64,000 bases of DNA from Serpula lacrymans var. lacrymans S7.9 (lineage: Eukaryota > Basidiomycota > Agaricomycetes > Boletales > Serpulaceae): assembly GCF_000218685.1 (NCBI RefSeq), contig NW_006763292.1:3115909-3179908 (forward strand), in the 5' to 3' direction. Both the position numbers and the translations under genes were made by a program. Within the stretch, counting starts at the first letter, position 1. Every line of letters starts with the position of its first letter. The notes beneath the pieces were generated by a model, which had not been told where the DNA came from, did no database searches, and worked only from the letters and a program-made list of their open reading frames with translations. Of this stretch, positions 1 through 8,742 are shown in pieces.

Positions 1-434
1 GCGGTTAGGAATATCCCACATAGCAGATAGGTGCGCTCCTAGCGACGGCCTTGTAGTGCTTTAGGGAGAAGAACCCAAAACCTGTGATACGCGGCCCCCA
101 GCGTTAAGGGGAGTACTTAGCTCAGCAGCTGGTGTGGAACCACTGTTGATTAGATTTAGAATACAAACTTTCACTTTCGAATACCTCTGACCAGGCCGGG
201 CACTTGCCTCCGCCAGTCTGGAGAAGGGTTGACAGCTTAACAAGCGGACCACCCCCTGACAACCGTTCGGACCAGGGTTTATTACGTTTACATTTTATAT
301 ACATTTTCAAATACTATAGTGTGGGTAGTCGGAGATTGAGATCCGATACTCAGCTGGGAAGAGGTTGATCCGCAGATAGCAAGCGGGGACCCCCAGTTAC
401 CTATTTTTACGTTACCAAAAGAGAACAAGTCGAC
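1..434 (+). other. Gypsy-1 5' leader (untranslated)
   Basis: Non-coding leader between the unseen 5' LTR and the gag start. It aligns by eye with the minus-strand leader of gypsy-2 (about 19700-20075), sharing the gcagatagg and ggccttgtagtgctt blocks and the paired purine-rich aaggggagtactt segment. No ORF of note is present. The primer-binding site itself is not in the window for this copy; it is visible in gypsy-2. Confidence 0.8.
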
Positions 435-1499
435 ATGTCGTCGCAACCCCAAGACATGAATGCGCTACTGCACGCAATGCGTACGCAGATAGCTGCATTA
501 ACCTCGCAGCTCGCCGAGATACAGGCCAACCCCCCTGTAGCAACCCCCTCGGTAGAGAAAAAGTTTAACAAAAAAGTCGAAGTCGTCGCTGACCCCGGCG
601 CCTTCGAAGGAGACCAAGCACAATTTGCCGAATGGTGGATCAAGCTCCAGATTTGGGTCAAGGCGAACTGGGACGCTTTCGCCGACGATTTTGAGGTAGC
701 CACTGCGGTGCTATCTCGCCTAAAAGGACCTGTGGCGGGTCGATACGCCCAAGTAAGACTCCAGGAATGCTACACCGCGGGTGTGTGGCCTACCTGGGAT
801 GATCTCAAGAAAGAGATCGAAAAATACTTCAAACCGCAAGCTGAGCGTGACTGGGCTCGGCAGCAAATCCGTTCGTTCAAACAGGGAAACCTGAGGACGG
901 ACGATTACGTCACCCGGTTCCTGGCCCTCTCCATCCAAGGAGGGTTAGGTAACGAACACGCAGTAGAACTGCTGGAGCGCAATGTGAACCCTCGCATTGC
1001 AGAGCAGATCTACCTGCAGGATACGAGAAGTGACGACCTGGCTCTGGCAGCCGAGGAAGTCCGACGAGTTGGTAGGGACATGGAGCTCTACGCTATGCAC
1101 CAAGGTGGCGGGTCCACCAAACAAACCACCACACCCCAGAGGCGCCCTGGGTCATCAAACCAATATCATAATCACTCTCACGGGTTCAAGCCGTTCGGGC
1201 TGCAGCCAGGACAGGGTGCTCCTATGGATATCGGCGCGGTCCAAGGTGGACAAATGCGCAGATTCAAGGGCAACTGTTACAACTGCGGCCAAGAGGGACA
1301 CATGTCCCGAGACTGTAGAAATGGGGCGCAGGCTGCCCAACAAAAAAATAAAGGGCGCCAGGTGCACCAATTAGAAAACGAAAAACCGGATGATCGGCTC
1401 AACTCTTTGGCCGGTCGTTCTTACGACGAAATCCGGGCCTTCTTCTATGACCAACAGGTCAACGAAATGAAGGCTCAGGGAAAAGAATTTGGGGCTTAG
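435..1499 (+). CDS. gag: Gypsy-1 Gag (capsid/nucleocapsid)
   Basis: A 354-residue ORF starting at ATG 435. The middle carries the retrotransposon Gag fold signature (residues about 45-200, with the FxGD...F..W...WDxF pattern and a WDDLKKEIEKYF segment). One CCHC zinc knuckle of form CX2CX4HX4C (CYNCGQEGHMSRDC) lies near residues 280-293. Gag builds the cytoplasmic virus-like particle and its knuckle binds the element RNA. The same gene is present, but broken, in gypsy-2. It ends at TAG 1497-1499, and the pol frame (-1 relative to gag) is already open from 1451, so gag and pol overlap by 49 nt. A frameshift signal sits in that overlap. Confidence 0.95.
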   Translation: MSSQPQDMNALLHAMRTQIAALTSQLAEIQANPPVATPSVEKKFNKKVEVVADPGAFEGDQAQFAEWWIKLQIWVKANWDAFADDFEVATAVLSRLKGPVAGRYAQVRLQECYTAGVWPTWDDLKKEIEKYFKPQAERDWARQQIRSFKQGNLRTDDYVTRFLALSIQGGLGNEHAVELLERNVNPRIAEQIYLQDTRSDDLALAAEEVRRVGRDMELYAMHQGGGSTKQTTTPQRRPGSSNQYHNHSHGFKPFGLQPGQGAPMDIGAVQGGQMRRFKGNCYNCGQEGHMSRDCRNGAQAAQQKNKGRQVHQLENEKPDDRLNSLAGRSYDEIRAFFYDQQVNEMKAQGKEFGA

Positions 1500-1521
1500 G
1501 TCACTTGGGTACCTTAGCTCC
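1478..1521 (+). promoter_or_regulatory. Predicted -1 ribosomal frameshift signal at the gag/pol overlap
   Basis: Heptamer G GGA AAA occupies 1478-1484 in register with the gag codons (CAG GGA AAA). Slipping back one base puts the ribosome into the pol frame. A 6-nt spacer (1485-1490) is followed by an 11-bp hairpin: ggggcttaggt (1491-1501), 9-nt loop, accttagctcc (1511-1521), with one T-T mismatch and one G-T wobble. Gypsy-2 keeps heptamer, spacer length, loop and stem. Its stem position 3 changes G-T to A-T and position 6 changes T-A to G-C. That covariation argues for selection on the structure. Confidence 0.75.
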
Positions 1522-4500
1522 TGGCAAAAATGAAGTAAACCACAACAAAGTGGCCCCTGCTCCGGGGTGTTGCAGGAGCAATAACGGAATAACGGGGATG
1601 GCTCCCCAATTTGTAAATAAGTTTTTAAATTTGTTATCAGAAGTATGTACTTGTATAAAGAAATGTAACTGTAATATTTATGATACTACCGCTGCACCAG
1701 CGTCTCCCTTGGAGCGTGGCCCCGGCGAGACAAACACTAGGGTGCTTGATTCTGGTAAAACAAAAATAGAAAAACATGTGTCATTCAAAATCTCTTCTTC
1801 TTCTTCTTCTTCTTCTCCTTCTTCTTCTTCAGAGCCACCCTTTCCCGAAATCCCAAGGCGTGTGTTGATGCGCACATATTTATTCCAAAAGGAGATTCGT
1901 TTAGACGTTGGCGTGGAAAACCTTGCCAGGGGCAAAGTACACTCAACGAGCGCACTGCTTGATTCAGGCGCTAACGGGATCTTCATAGATCAGGTCTGGG
2001 CGGAGCAAATTGGACTCCCCCTTGTGAAATTAGAAACATCTATTCCCGTCTATAACGTTGACGGTACGCTTAACGCAGGTGGCTGTATTACACACAAATG
2101 TTCTTTTGTGGTCGAATACCAAGGACACAGAGAACGAGTCACTGCCGAGGCTACCCAACTAGGGAAGATTAATTTAATCTTAGGCTGGACCTGGCTATTT
2201 AAACACAATCCTGAGATCAACTGGCAGACAGGGGTTGTCACATTGTCACGTTGTCCCCAGGAATGTGTAAACTTGGGTAAACCAAATCATGTCCGTCACA
2301 ATGAGCGTCTCGAAAAGTTAAACGCTAGTCACGTTTACGAGCTCAGATCTTTAGAAAAGATCGACGACGATGATGATGAGGTGAAACCTGAGGAAGAGAT
2401 TAAGAGGCTGGTACCTCCCGAGTACCATGACTTCTGGCAAGTCTTTTCGAAACACAAATCAGAGCGCTTCCCAGAAGCTAAGCCTTGGGACCATGCTATA
2501 GATTTGAAAGACACCTTCAAACCAAGAAAGGGACACATGATACCACTCTCTGCTCCCGAAAGAGACGAGGTATCTAGTTTCATAGACGAACAACTTAGGA
2601 AGGGTTACATCAGACCTTCCAAAAGTCCTATGACGTCCCCGGTGTTCTTCATTCCTAAAAAGGATGGTAAAAAGCGAATGATTATGGACTATCGTTACGT
2701 GAATGAGCACACAGTTAAAAATGCGTATCCGCTGCCTTTGATTAGTCAGCTAGTGGACAAATTGGCTGGCGCCAAAATCCTGACAAAGATGGATCTCAGA
2801 TGGGGGTACAACAATGTACGAATCAAAGAGGAAGATGCTTGGAAGGCCGCGTTCACGTGCCACCGAGGATCTTTCAAACCCCTTGTTATGTTCTTTGGGT
2901 TGACCAATTCACCGGCGACCTTCCAGAGCATGATGAACGAGATCTTTGCGGATATGGAAAACTGTGTCGTCATTTACATTGACGATTTATTAATATTTAC
3001 AAAGTCGGACGATGAGGCTGAGCATGACAGGATCGTGCAAGAAGTCCTTCGACGCTTACAGGAACGGGACCTATTTGTTAAACCCGAAAAATGTAATTTT
3101 AAAGTGAAGGAAGTAGACTTCCTTGGTATGATCATAGGCCAGAACGGAATCAGGATGAACCCTGAGAAAGTTCAAGCTATTTTGGAATGGCCAGAACCTA
3201 CTCGCGTTAAAGGAGTTAGGGCTGTCCTAGGCTTAGGTAATTTCTACCGAAGGTTTATTGAAGACTTTGCAAAAATCACGAGACCGTTAAACGATCTCAC
3301 CAAAAAGGACCTTGTTTGGCATTGGGGCGCCAAAGAACAGGAAGCTTTTGATAAGCTCAAACAGGCATTTACAACAGCGCCCATATTGGCATTCCCTGAA
3401 TTAGACAAAGAGTTCCGGCTAGAAACCGACTCTTCTGACTTCGCCACTGGGGCTGTTCTATCAATCAAATGCCCTGATGATCTTTGGAGGCCTTGTGCCT
3501 GTTTATCACATAGTTTGTCGCCTACAGAGCGTAACTATCAAATATACGACAAGGAGATGCTGGCCATCATTAGAGCTTTAGAGCACTGGCGGCACTACTT
3601 AGAAGGTGCTAGGCACCAATTCGAAATTTGGACCGATCATAAGAACCTAGAGTACTTCATGACGGCCCAAGACCTGAACCGAAGACAGGCCCGCTACGCG
3701 ATGTACTTGTCAAGGTTCAATTATAAATTAATTCATAAGCCAGGAAGCTCAATGGGGAAAGCAGATGCTTTATCTAGAAGAGAGGATCATGCCAACGGCA
3801 TTGAAGATGACAACAAAGGTGTCACCCTGATAGATCAATCAAGGGTTGCCAATGTTAGAATTGGGCAAGATTCCGCTCTCCTGGAAGTCTTCAGGAAAGA
3901 CATCTCCCCAGAGGAAAAGGCGCGCCTTGACGGCAATGAAAATTATTTATGGAAAGACGAGCTCTTTCATTTTAAAAACAAAATCTATGTGCCTGAGTCC
4001 GCAAGGATCAAGACAATAGATAGACATCATGACACTCCAGTGGCTGGGCACCCTGGATGGCAACAAACGATGGAGTTGATCTCCAGAAACTACATGTGGC
4101 CTGGCATGGTCAAAGACATACAGGAATATGTAAAATCCTGTCTAAGATGCGCCATGGCCAAGAATTCCCATCAACCGCCGGCCGGTAAACTCATGCTGAA
4201 CCCGATACCAGCTGGCCCCTGGCAGGATATATCGGTGGACTTCACGACGGATCTGCCCGAGTCAAACGGGTACGATTCAGTAATGGTGGTAGTAGACCGC
4301 TTCTCCAAAGAAGTGGTATTCATACCCACCAACAAAACCATCACCGCCGCCGGTACGGCAGACCTATTTAAGGATTTCGTATGGTCAATCCATGGGTTAC
4401 CAGAAACGGTAATCTCCGATAGAGGACCGCAATTCGCTAGCGAATTTACGAAAGAATTATGCCGGATGCTGGGCATCAAACCTAAATTATCCACGGCGTT

Positions 4501-5224
4501 CCATCCGCAAACTGATGGACAAACGGAGAGACTCAACCAGGAGTTGAAACAGTATCTCCGGATATTTATTAACGACAGACAGACAGATTGGGCCAAGTGG
4601 CTAAAGATAGCCCAGTTCTCTTATAATATTAAACAGTCGTCGGCTACAGGAAAGGCACCATTCGAGGTTACTAGATCGTACCTCCCCAGAATGGGTGTAG
4701 AACCTGGCAAAAGCAAAAACGAGGCTGCTGGGAACATGGCAAAAGACATGAAGTCTGTCTTGGACGAAACGCGCAAAGCGCTATTTAAAACTGCGGAGCA
4801 GATGAAAAACAGGGCAGAGCGTAGACGCTCCAAGGCCCCTGATTACAAGGTCGGCGACCTGGTCTGGTTAGACACCGACCACTTGAAATTAAAAAACCGG
4901 CAGTCTAGAAAACTGACCGAAAAGTGGATCGGCCCTTACCGGATTAAGGAAGTCAAACCTAATGCGGTGGAGCTGGAACTCCCAAAACGAATGAGGGTGG
5001 TACCCACGGTTAACATTAGCCGTGTGAAACCCTACAAAGGACCGCTGCCGGGACAGCGCGTAGACCGGCCCGGTCCGGTATTAGTCACCCAGGAAGGTGA
5101 AGAAGAGTTTGAAGTCGTACGGGTGGTAGATGCACGCTTGAAGCGTGGAAAATTAGAGTTCCTGGTCCTATGGAAGGGCTATGGAGACGAGGACAGAACG
5201 TGGGAACCTGGAAAACTCCCGTGA
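1484..5224 (+). CDS. pol: Gypsy-1 Pol polyprotein (PR-RT-RNaseH-IN-chromodomain)
   Basis: About 1246 codons, probably made as a Gag-Pol fusion after the -1 shift; there is no in-frame ATG near the 5' end (the ORF opens at 1451). Domains in order: protease with DSGA at about 1961; reverse transcriptase with [11 protein letters not shown] and catalytic YIDD at about 2975-2986; RNase H with TDSSD and later DHKNLEYF; integrase zinc finger HX..HX..CX2C at about 4020-4155; catalytic D, D and E near 4238, 4418 and 4525; a GPY/F-like module; and a chromodomain (FLVLWKGYGDEDRTWEP). The enzyme set copies the RNA and inserts the cDNA; the chromodomain is expected to steer insertion to modified chromatin. 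A serine run encoded by TCT repeats links Gag to protease. The stop at 5222-5224 comes from a frameshift inside the chromodomain. Confidence 0.93.
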   Translation, partial: RIWGLGHLGTLAPGKNEVNHNKVAPAPGCCRSNNGITGMAPQFVNKFLNLLSEVCTCIKKCNCNIYDTTAAPASPLERGPGETNTRVLDSGKTKIEKHVSFKISSSSSSSSPSSSSEPPFPEIPRRVLMRTYLFQKEIRLDVGVENLARGKVHSTSALLDSGANGIFIDQVWAEQIGLPLVKLETSIPVYNVDGTLNAGGCITHKCSFVVEYQGHRERVTAEATQLGKINLILGWTWLFKHNPEINWQTGVVTLSRCPQECVNLGKPNHVRHNERLEKLNASHVYELRSLEKIDDDDDEVKPEEEIKRLVPPEYHDFWQVFSKHKSERFPEAKPWDHAIDLKDTFKPRKGHMIPLSAPERDEVSSFIDEQLRKGYIRPSKSPMTSPVFFIPKKDGKKRMIMDYRYVNEHTVKNAYPLPLISQLVDKLAGAKILTKMDLRWGYNNVRIKEEDAWKAAFTCHRGSFKPLVMFFGLTNSPATFQSMMNEIFADMENCVVIYIDDLLIFTKSDDEAEHDRIVQEVLRRLQERDLFVKPEKCNFKVKEVDFLGMIIGQNGIRMNPEKVQAILEWPEPTRVKGVRAVLGLGNFYRRFIEDFAKITRPLNDLTKKDLVWHWGAKEQEAFDKLKQAFTTAPILAFPELDKEFRLETDSSDFATGAVLSIKCPDDLWRPCACLSHSLSPTERNYQIYDKEMLAIIRALEHWRHYLEGARHQFEIWTDHKNLEYFMTAQDLNRRQARYAMYLSRFNYKLIHKPGSSMGKADALSRREDHANGIEDDNKGVTLIDQSRVANVRIGQDSALLEVFRKDISPEEKARLDGNENYLWKDELFHFKNKIYVPESARIKTIDRHHDTPVAGHPGWQQTMELISRNYMWPGMVKDIQEYVKSCLRCAMAKNSHQPPAGKLMLNPIPAGPWQDISVDFTTDLPESNGYDSVMVVVDRFSKEVVFIPTNKTITAAGTADLFKDFVWSIHGLPETVISDRGPQFASEFTKELCRMLGIKPKLSTAFHPQTDGQTERLNQELKQYLRIFINDRQTDWAKWLKIAQFSYNIKQSSATGKAPFEVTRSYLPRMGVEPGKSKNEAAGNMAKDMKSVLDETRKALFKTAEQMKNRAERRRSKAPDYKVGDLVWLDTDHLKLKNRQSRKLTEKWIGPYRIKEVKPNAVELELPKRMRVVPTVNISRVKPYKGPLPGQRVDRPGPVLVTQEGEEEFEVVRVVDARLKRGKLEFLVLWKGYGDEDRTWEPGKLP
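1793..1830 (+). repeat. (TCT)n microsatellite coding a serine tract in pol
   Basis: Trinucleotide repeat of TCT/TTC units with one CCT interruption. It encodes about twelve serines and a proline in the linker ahead of the protease. Gypsy-2 has a much shorter version at the matching place (about 18230-18250), so the tract varies between copies. Confidence 0.9.
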
Positions 5225-5375
5225 CGCTGTTCGCGAATTTTATTCTAGGAATCCCTCAGCTCCCAGGAAGCTTAGAGGCATGGATTCAAACCTTTTTAAT
5301 TCCCTCTTTCAACCTATGCCCGAAAATTTTACCACTACTTCCGGAATTTGGTCTCGCCTGGAAGTCAAGCCTTAG
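5212..5375 (+). pseudogene. Out-of-frame chromodomain tail of gypsy-1
   Basis: Directly after the WEP motif the pol frame hits a TGA. The next frame continues with NSRDAVREFYSRNPSAPRK and about 35 further residues to a stop at 5373-5375. That segment is the usual C-terminal helix of a chromovirus chromodomain (W-E-P...L...A...F....P.AP). A small indel near 5210-5217 therefore removes the helix from the main product. Confidence 0.75.
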
Positions 5376-5386
5376 AAGGGGGGTAG

Positions 5387-5773
5387 TGTTACGATAACAC
5401 AATTTCCGGACATCTCCTGACCTTTTTATTCTCCGCTTTAACTTTATACTTTAAGAGCCACGCGGCATTTCCCTTTCTCGCGCCGCGTTGCCTTTCTTTT
5501 ACTTTTAGACTTAACTCTCTCACGCAGTGGAGCTGGCCATACGGGCTAGACCCTATGACATCATCAGCCACTGCCTTCATCAACTGTATAGTACACATGT
5601 ACAAACAAACCTGTAGTAGTATATATACCCCAATAGATCCAGGAGACTCCTTAGCGAGTCCTCCTGTTGTATACCAACAAACTCTCTGCAGCTTAAGGGG
5701 TAACCACTCCCTCAACATCTTCCTTATAGTGTGTTCTTGTGTGCGCCAGAGTAACTAACTCTTGGTTGTTACA
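5387..5773 (+). repeat. Gypsy-1 3' LTR (family A)
   Basis: Starts TGTTACG right after a purine tract (agaaggggggtag) and ends TTGTTACA. It matches the solo LTR at 8230-8645 and the gypsy-2 LTR at 20156-20570, and is about 28 bp shorter. A TATATATA box at 5620-5627 lies 33 bp before AGCGAGTCCT at 5653-5662, the predicted transcript start. Confidence 0.93.
5620..5662 (+). promoter_or_regulatory. LTR core promoter and predicted start of R (self-primer)
   Basis: TATATATA starts 33 bp before AGCGAGTCCT. The same 33-bp spacing occurs in the solo LTR (8492 to 8525) and in gypsy-2 (20313 to 20280, minus strand). AGCGAGTCCT is the exact complement of the 10 nt lying 2 nt inside the gypsy-2 5' LTR, which fits a Tf1-like self-primer at the RNA 5' end. 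Confidence 0.65.
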
Positions 5774-6269
5774 CAGGCACTCCCAGACATTCCCTAGAGC
5801 ATGGAAATAGGTCACTCGTGTGCTCACAAGTGGTAGCAGACAATAGCAGACAATAGCAGGCCGTAGCACGCAACAATCAGTTAGCACACTGCATGCAACT
5901 ACCATAAAAGGAAGTTGCAACTGGTTGCAACCTGGTAGTGTAAGGTACACTACTGGAAGTAGATTATTAAACTATACTATAATACACACTATAGTTCCAT
6001 AGAATCATACTTTAGTAGACAGTGTATCAGAACCATATCATATTTAGATTATATGGTTTCACAAGACCAGACTTCAATAAAGAGAATATAGAAACTATAT
6101 TATATTTGGGTAATATGGTTGCATAAAAGTATACTATGATAAACAGTTTATAAACACTATACACATTATTTTTAAGGATATACCATTGCAAATGTTATGG
6201 TTATATAATACTATATTAGTATGGTTGCAAAAAACTAAACTAAAATAAATATATATATAAATACAAGCA

Positions 6270-6345
6270 CAGGATTTGAACTTAAGACCTCATAGTATTG
6301 CAAGAGCAAGGCAACCAGATTTAACCACTGCACTATTACCACTAT
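6270..6345 (-). other. tRNA-like remnant (possible SINE head)
   Basis: On the minus strand the piece reads like a tRNA, with an A-box-like TAGTGCAGTGGTTAA and a B-box-like AGTTCAAATCC about 38 nt further on. The stems are imperfect, so it is not a working tRNA. It resembles a pol III promoter region from a tRNA-derived SINE, but no tail or target duplication was recognised. Confidence 0.4.
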
Positions 6346-6770
6346 ATGTATTGTCTAATATTATATGCTATAAGCCTATAAAGTTGTCTAGTTTTAATGG
6401 ACTAGAATAATTTTGTGAAAAAGTGCAGCAATATAGTTTCCCCACACCATATCCAAACAGTATTATAGCACCATACTACTTATATGGTTTCTCAAAACTG
6501 TAATAATAGAATAGTGCACAAAAACCATTTCACACAATATAGTCATCTATAACCATATTGTTGTTTAGTTGTCAGATACTGTTTCAGATATAGTTTCTAC
6601 AAACCATATTGGTAAAAAGTAATATAGTGGTATAAAACCATAACCTAACCAACAAGTAGGTATAGTTTCTCTAAACCATAATAATCTACTTGTATAGTTT
6701 GTACACACTACATAGGTACTTTTATACATTTATTTAAATATCTTCAATATCATTTTTATTCATCTTGTGG

Positions 6771-6844
6771 CCCAGTAGTTTAGTTGTCTACTCAAATTAT
6801 TGACTGACCACAAGTCCTTCAGTTCAATTTTTGATGGTGGCAAT
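6771..6844 (+). other. Second tRNA-like remnant
   Basis: A plus-strand stretch has a D-arm-like TAGTTTAGTTGTCTAC and, about 30 nt later, a T-arm-like CAGTTCAATTTTTGA. Its ends (GGCCCAG and TGGTGGC) do not form a good acceptor stem. It is probably a decayed tRNA-derived sequence. Confidence 0.3.
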
Positions 6845-6888
6845 TTTTTTGAAATGCAATGAGATAGTCTTTAGAAATCATATCACTG

Positions 6889-6935
6889 AATTAATTACAG
6901 CCGGCTGTGAATGCAATGTGGCTAAATGCTGTATA
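6889..6935 (+). repeat. Conserved block A, copy 1 (continues after the LTR at 7354)
   Basis: The stretch attaattacagccggctgtg through ctgtata matches 10737-10786 in direct orientation, with small gaps. Both copies lie just right of the AT-rich repeat zones, which suggests both zones belong to one kind of larger repeat element. Copy 1 is interrupted by the solo LTR at 6936. Confidence 0.65.
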
Positions 6936-7353
6936 TGTGACAACACCAACAAGACACAGTCTTGGGGCACTGGAGCACAATGAAAACAACACTCAAAAGA
7001 AGAGGAAGAGGTGGGAGTGGTTACCCATTTGGTTTCAACAAGTTAGTTGTTGGTAGACAACAGGAGGACTCGCTGAGTCCTTCCCCATGTATTGCTCCTG
7101 TATGTATACTAAAATACATGAGGTACTGTACAGTTGTAAATAAGGTTTAAAGTCCGATGTCTGGCATGTGACCGGTCACATAATGAGTCTAGACACTGGT
7201 CAGGTGATGTGTCACATGATTGGTCATGTGACTATGAAAAGTCGAAAATGTTAAAGTAAATGGTCACATGACTGGTCATGTGACTTGGAAAAAGTAAAAG
7301 TAAAAGTACAAAAAAGTGAAGCGTAAGTAGGTGCTGGTATGTCAATTGTAACA
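6936..7353 (-). repeat. Solo LTR, family B, with perfect target duplication
   Basis: On the minus strand it runs TGTTACAATTGAC... to ...TGTTGTCACA (418 bp). It is flanked on both sides by GTATA (6931-6935 and 7354-7358), the 5-bp duplication expected for an LTR element. Its R/U5 part (including AGCGAGTCCT and the gtggttaccc segment) matches family A LTRs, while the U3 part differs and carries repeated gtcacatgac palindromes. No internal region remains, so recombination between two LTRs probably removed it. Confidence 0.9.
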
Positions 7354-7497
7354 GTATATGTCCTAAAGTAGTAGACTGTGAGCATCTGAACAGCCAGATC
7401 TGCATTGCCTGTTCCAAAATTTTTGAGTTTACACCAACATAAGTTTCTCTTTCCCCTCCGCTTGGAGTTAGCCGCTTGGTTCTCTTCTCTGACTGCA
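7354..7497 (+). other. Upstream region of the decayed gene at 7498
   Basis: No ORF of interest. Includes a short CT-rich stretch (ctctttcccctccgc, about 7447-7461) about 40 bp before the ATG, which would suit a fungal 5' UTR. Confidence 0.3.
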
Positions 7498-8742
7498 ATG
7501 GCCAGCACGCAAAGTAAGTGTGATATATAGCGGATTCTAATAACTAACATATTTTTAGATTCCGAGTCTATTGCTGGCAACAACACACATCCTGGTATAT
7601 TATTTCCAAACTTCAAGGAGATGGGCGAGATGGTGATTGAGTATCACCATATGTATGTTTTTATTTATTTATTACTGTTTTCCGTGCATTAATTTAGCTG
7701 TTTCTATAATAGTAAAAAGATGACTAATAACCAACTCGTTGTGCTTGTCAAATAGTTTGATTTGAAAGCGGAGAAGGAAAACAAAGCCAGTTATATTAAA
7801 TGTCTAACAGATTTTAGTGCCGATAAGGCACAATGGGACATTTGAGTTTATTAAATATTATGAGCTGTTGGTTTTGTTGACATATAAGGATAGGAAATGA
7901 AAGATTGTGCGCATAGCACATAAGGGCCCTCAAACAAAGTTGGTGGAAGAAAATTCATCATCTGTAAAACCAAAGTATATAAAAGTCTCCAAAAGGAGAC
8001 ATGCTCTAAACAGTGGGGATAGAAATGCTAACACAGAGGCTATTGTAATGAGGTCAGAGCAATTGGCTAGTTGTGAAAAAATAGCACACTCTGTAAAACT
8101 AATTCAATGGGTAAGTGCTTACAGCTTATGTAGTATACTATGACAATATATTAACTCCATACAGGCTACTAATATATTGGCCATGGACTCCAAAAAGGCT
8201 GGAGTGGTAGAAGTGGATAACAGAGCTTATGTTACGATAACACAATTTTTGGACCTTTCCTTCATTTTCATTCTCCGCTTTAACCTTGTATACTTTAGCT
8301 TTCACACATGGTGCCATGCGGCACTTCCCCTTTTGTTCAAACTCCTCTTTCTTGCGCTGCGTTGCCTTTTTCTTATTTTAGATACAACTTTCTCACACAG
8401 TGGAGCTGGTCATGCGGGCTAGGCCCCATGACATCATCAGCCACTAACTTTATCAACTGTACAGTACATAAGTACAAACACTCTGTAATAGTATATATAC
8501 CCCAATAGATCCAGGAGACTCCTCAGCGAGTCCTCCTGTTGTATACCAACAAACTCTCTGCAGCTTAAAGGGTAACCACTCCCTCATCACTACCTTTATA
8601 GTGTGTTCTTGTGTGCGCCAGAGTAACTAACTCTTGGTTGTTACAGCTCATGTTTTTTGCTCATCTGCTCAGGCTGCTGAATCACCACACATTGTTGTTG
8701 ATTCTGCTAAGGTGGTTAATGCAAATAACCTAAGATAAATGT
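7498..8742 (+). pseudogene. Decayed multi-exon gene of unknown function, split by a solo LTR
   Basis: ATG 7498 opens a 16-nt exon ending at a GTAAGT donor (7514). The intron ends with TTTTTAG at 7558. Exon 2 (7559-7652) ends at a GTATGT donor, and later exons follow to about 8119, then from about 8166 to TAA near 8742. The reading frame is broken by a TAG near 7753, a frameshift near 7840 and a TGA near 7900. A solo LTR (8230-8645) sits in the last exon, and the frame closes correctly if the LTR and one target-duplication copy are ignored. The conceptual product has a lysine-rich middle (KPKYIKVSKRRHALNSG) and no motif I recognise. It may be cargo of an older mobile element or a host gene remnant. 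Confidence 0.5.
8230..8645 (+). repeat. Solo LTR, family A
   Basis: TGTTACGATAACAC at the left and TTGTTACA at the right. It matches the gypsy-1 3' LTR over its whole length. Flanks are GCTTA (8225-8229) and GCTCA (8646-8650), a 5-bp target duplication with one change. TATA is at 8492-8499 and the predicted start AGCGAGTCCT at 8525-8534. Confidence 0.92.

Larger units (their letters stand above)
1..5773 (+). mobile_element. Gypsy-1: chromodomain Ty3/gypsy retrotransposon, 5' LTR outside the window
   Basis: The order is leader, gag with CCHC knuckle, then pol with protease, reverse transcriptase, RNase H, integrase and chromodomain, a purine tract and a 3' LTR. This is the layout of fungal chromoviruses such as the marY1-like group (family placement from domain order, not a search). 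The first bases of the window match the leader of gypsy-2 at roughly 80 nt inside its LTR, so the 5' LTR of this copy should lie about 80-90 bp to the left of the window. Both long ORFs are open, so this was recently a coding-competent element, but the chromodomain end is frameshifted. Its insertion age and target duplication cannot be read because the left LTR is missing. Confidence 0.95.
5774..6888. repeat. AT-rich zone with degenerate ~60-bp repeats
   Basis: No gene is visible. From about 5930 to 6720 the sequence repeats motifs such as tatagttt, aaaccatatt and atatggtt. Parts match the 62-bp units at 10112-10680, some inverted (cagtgtatcagaac near 6022, aaacagtttat near 6143) and some direct (gatactgtttcagatatag near 6577). 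The array is far more diverged than the right-hand one. Two tRNA-like pieces are embedded. Confidence 0.6.

Noticed and set aside
1505..1507. TTG at 1505 as an independent pol start
   Set aside because: Not an efficient start; the pol frame is open further upstream to 1451 and a well-formed -1 slip site lies in the overlap.
5620..5627. Gypsy-1 transcription might initiate elsewhere, with a tRNA primer
   Set aside because: No tRNA 3'-end complement was seen near the LTR edge in gypsy-2, while the self-primer complement and the 33-bp TATA spacing recur in three LTRs.
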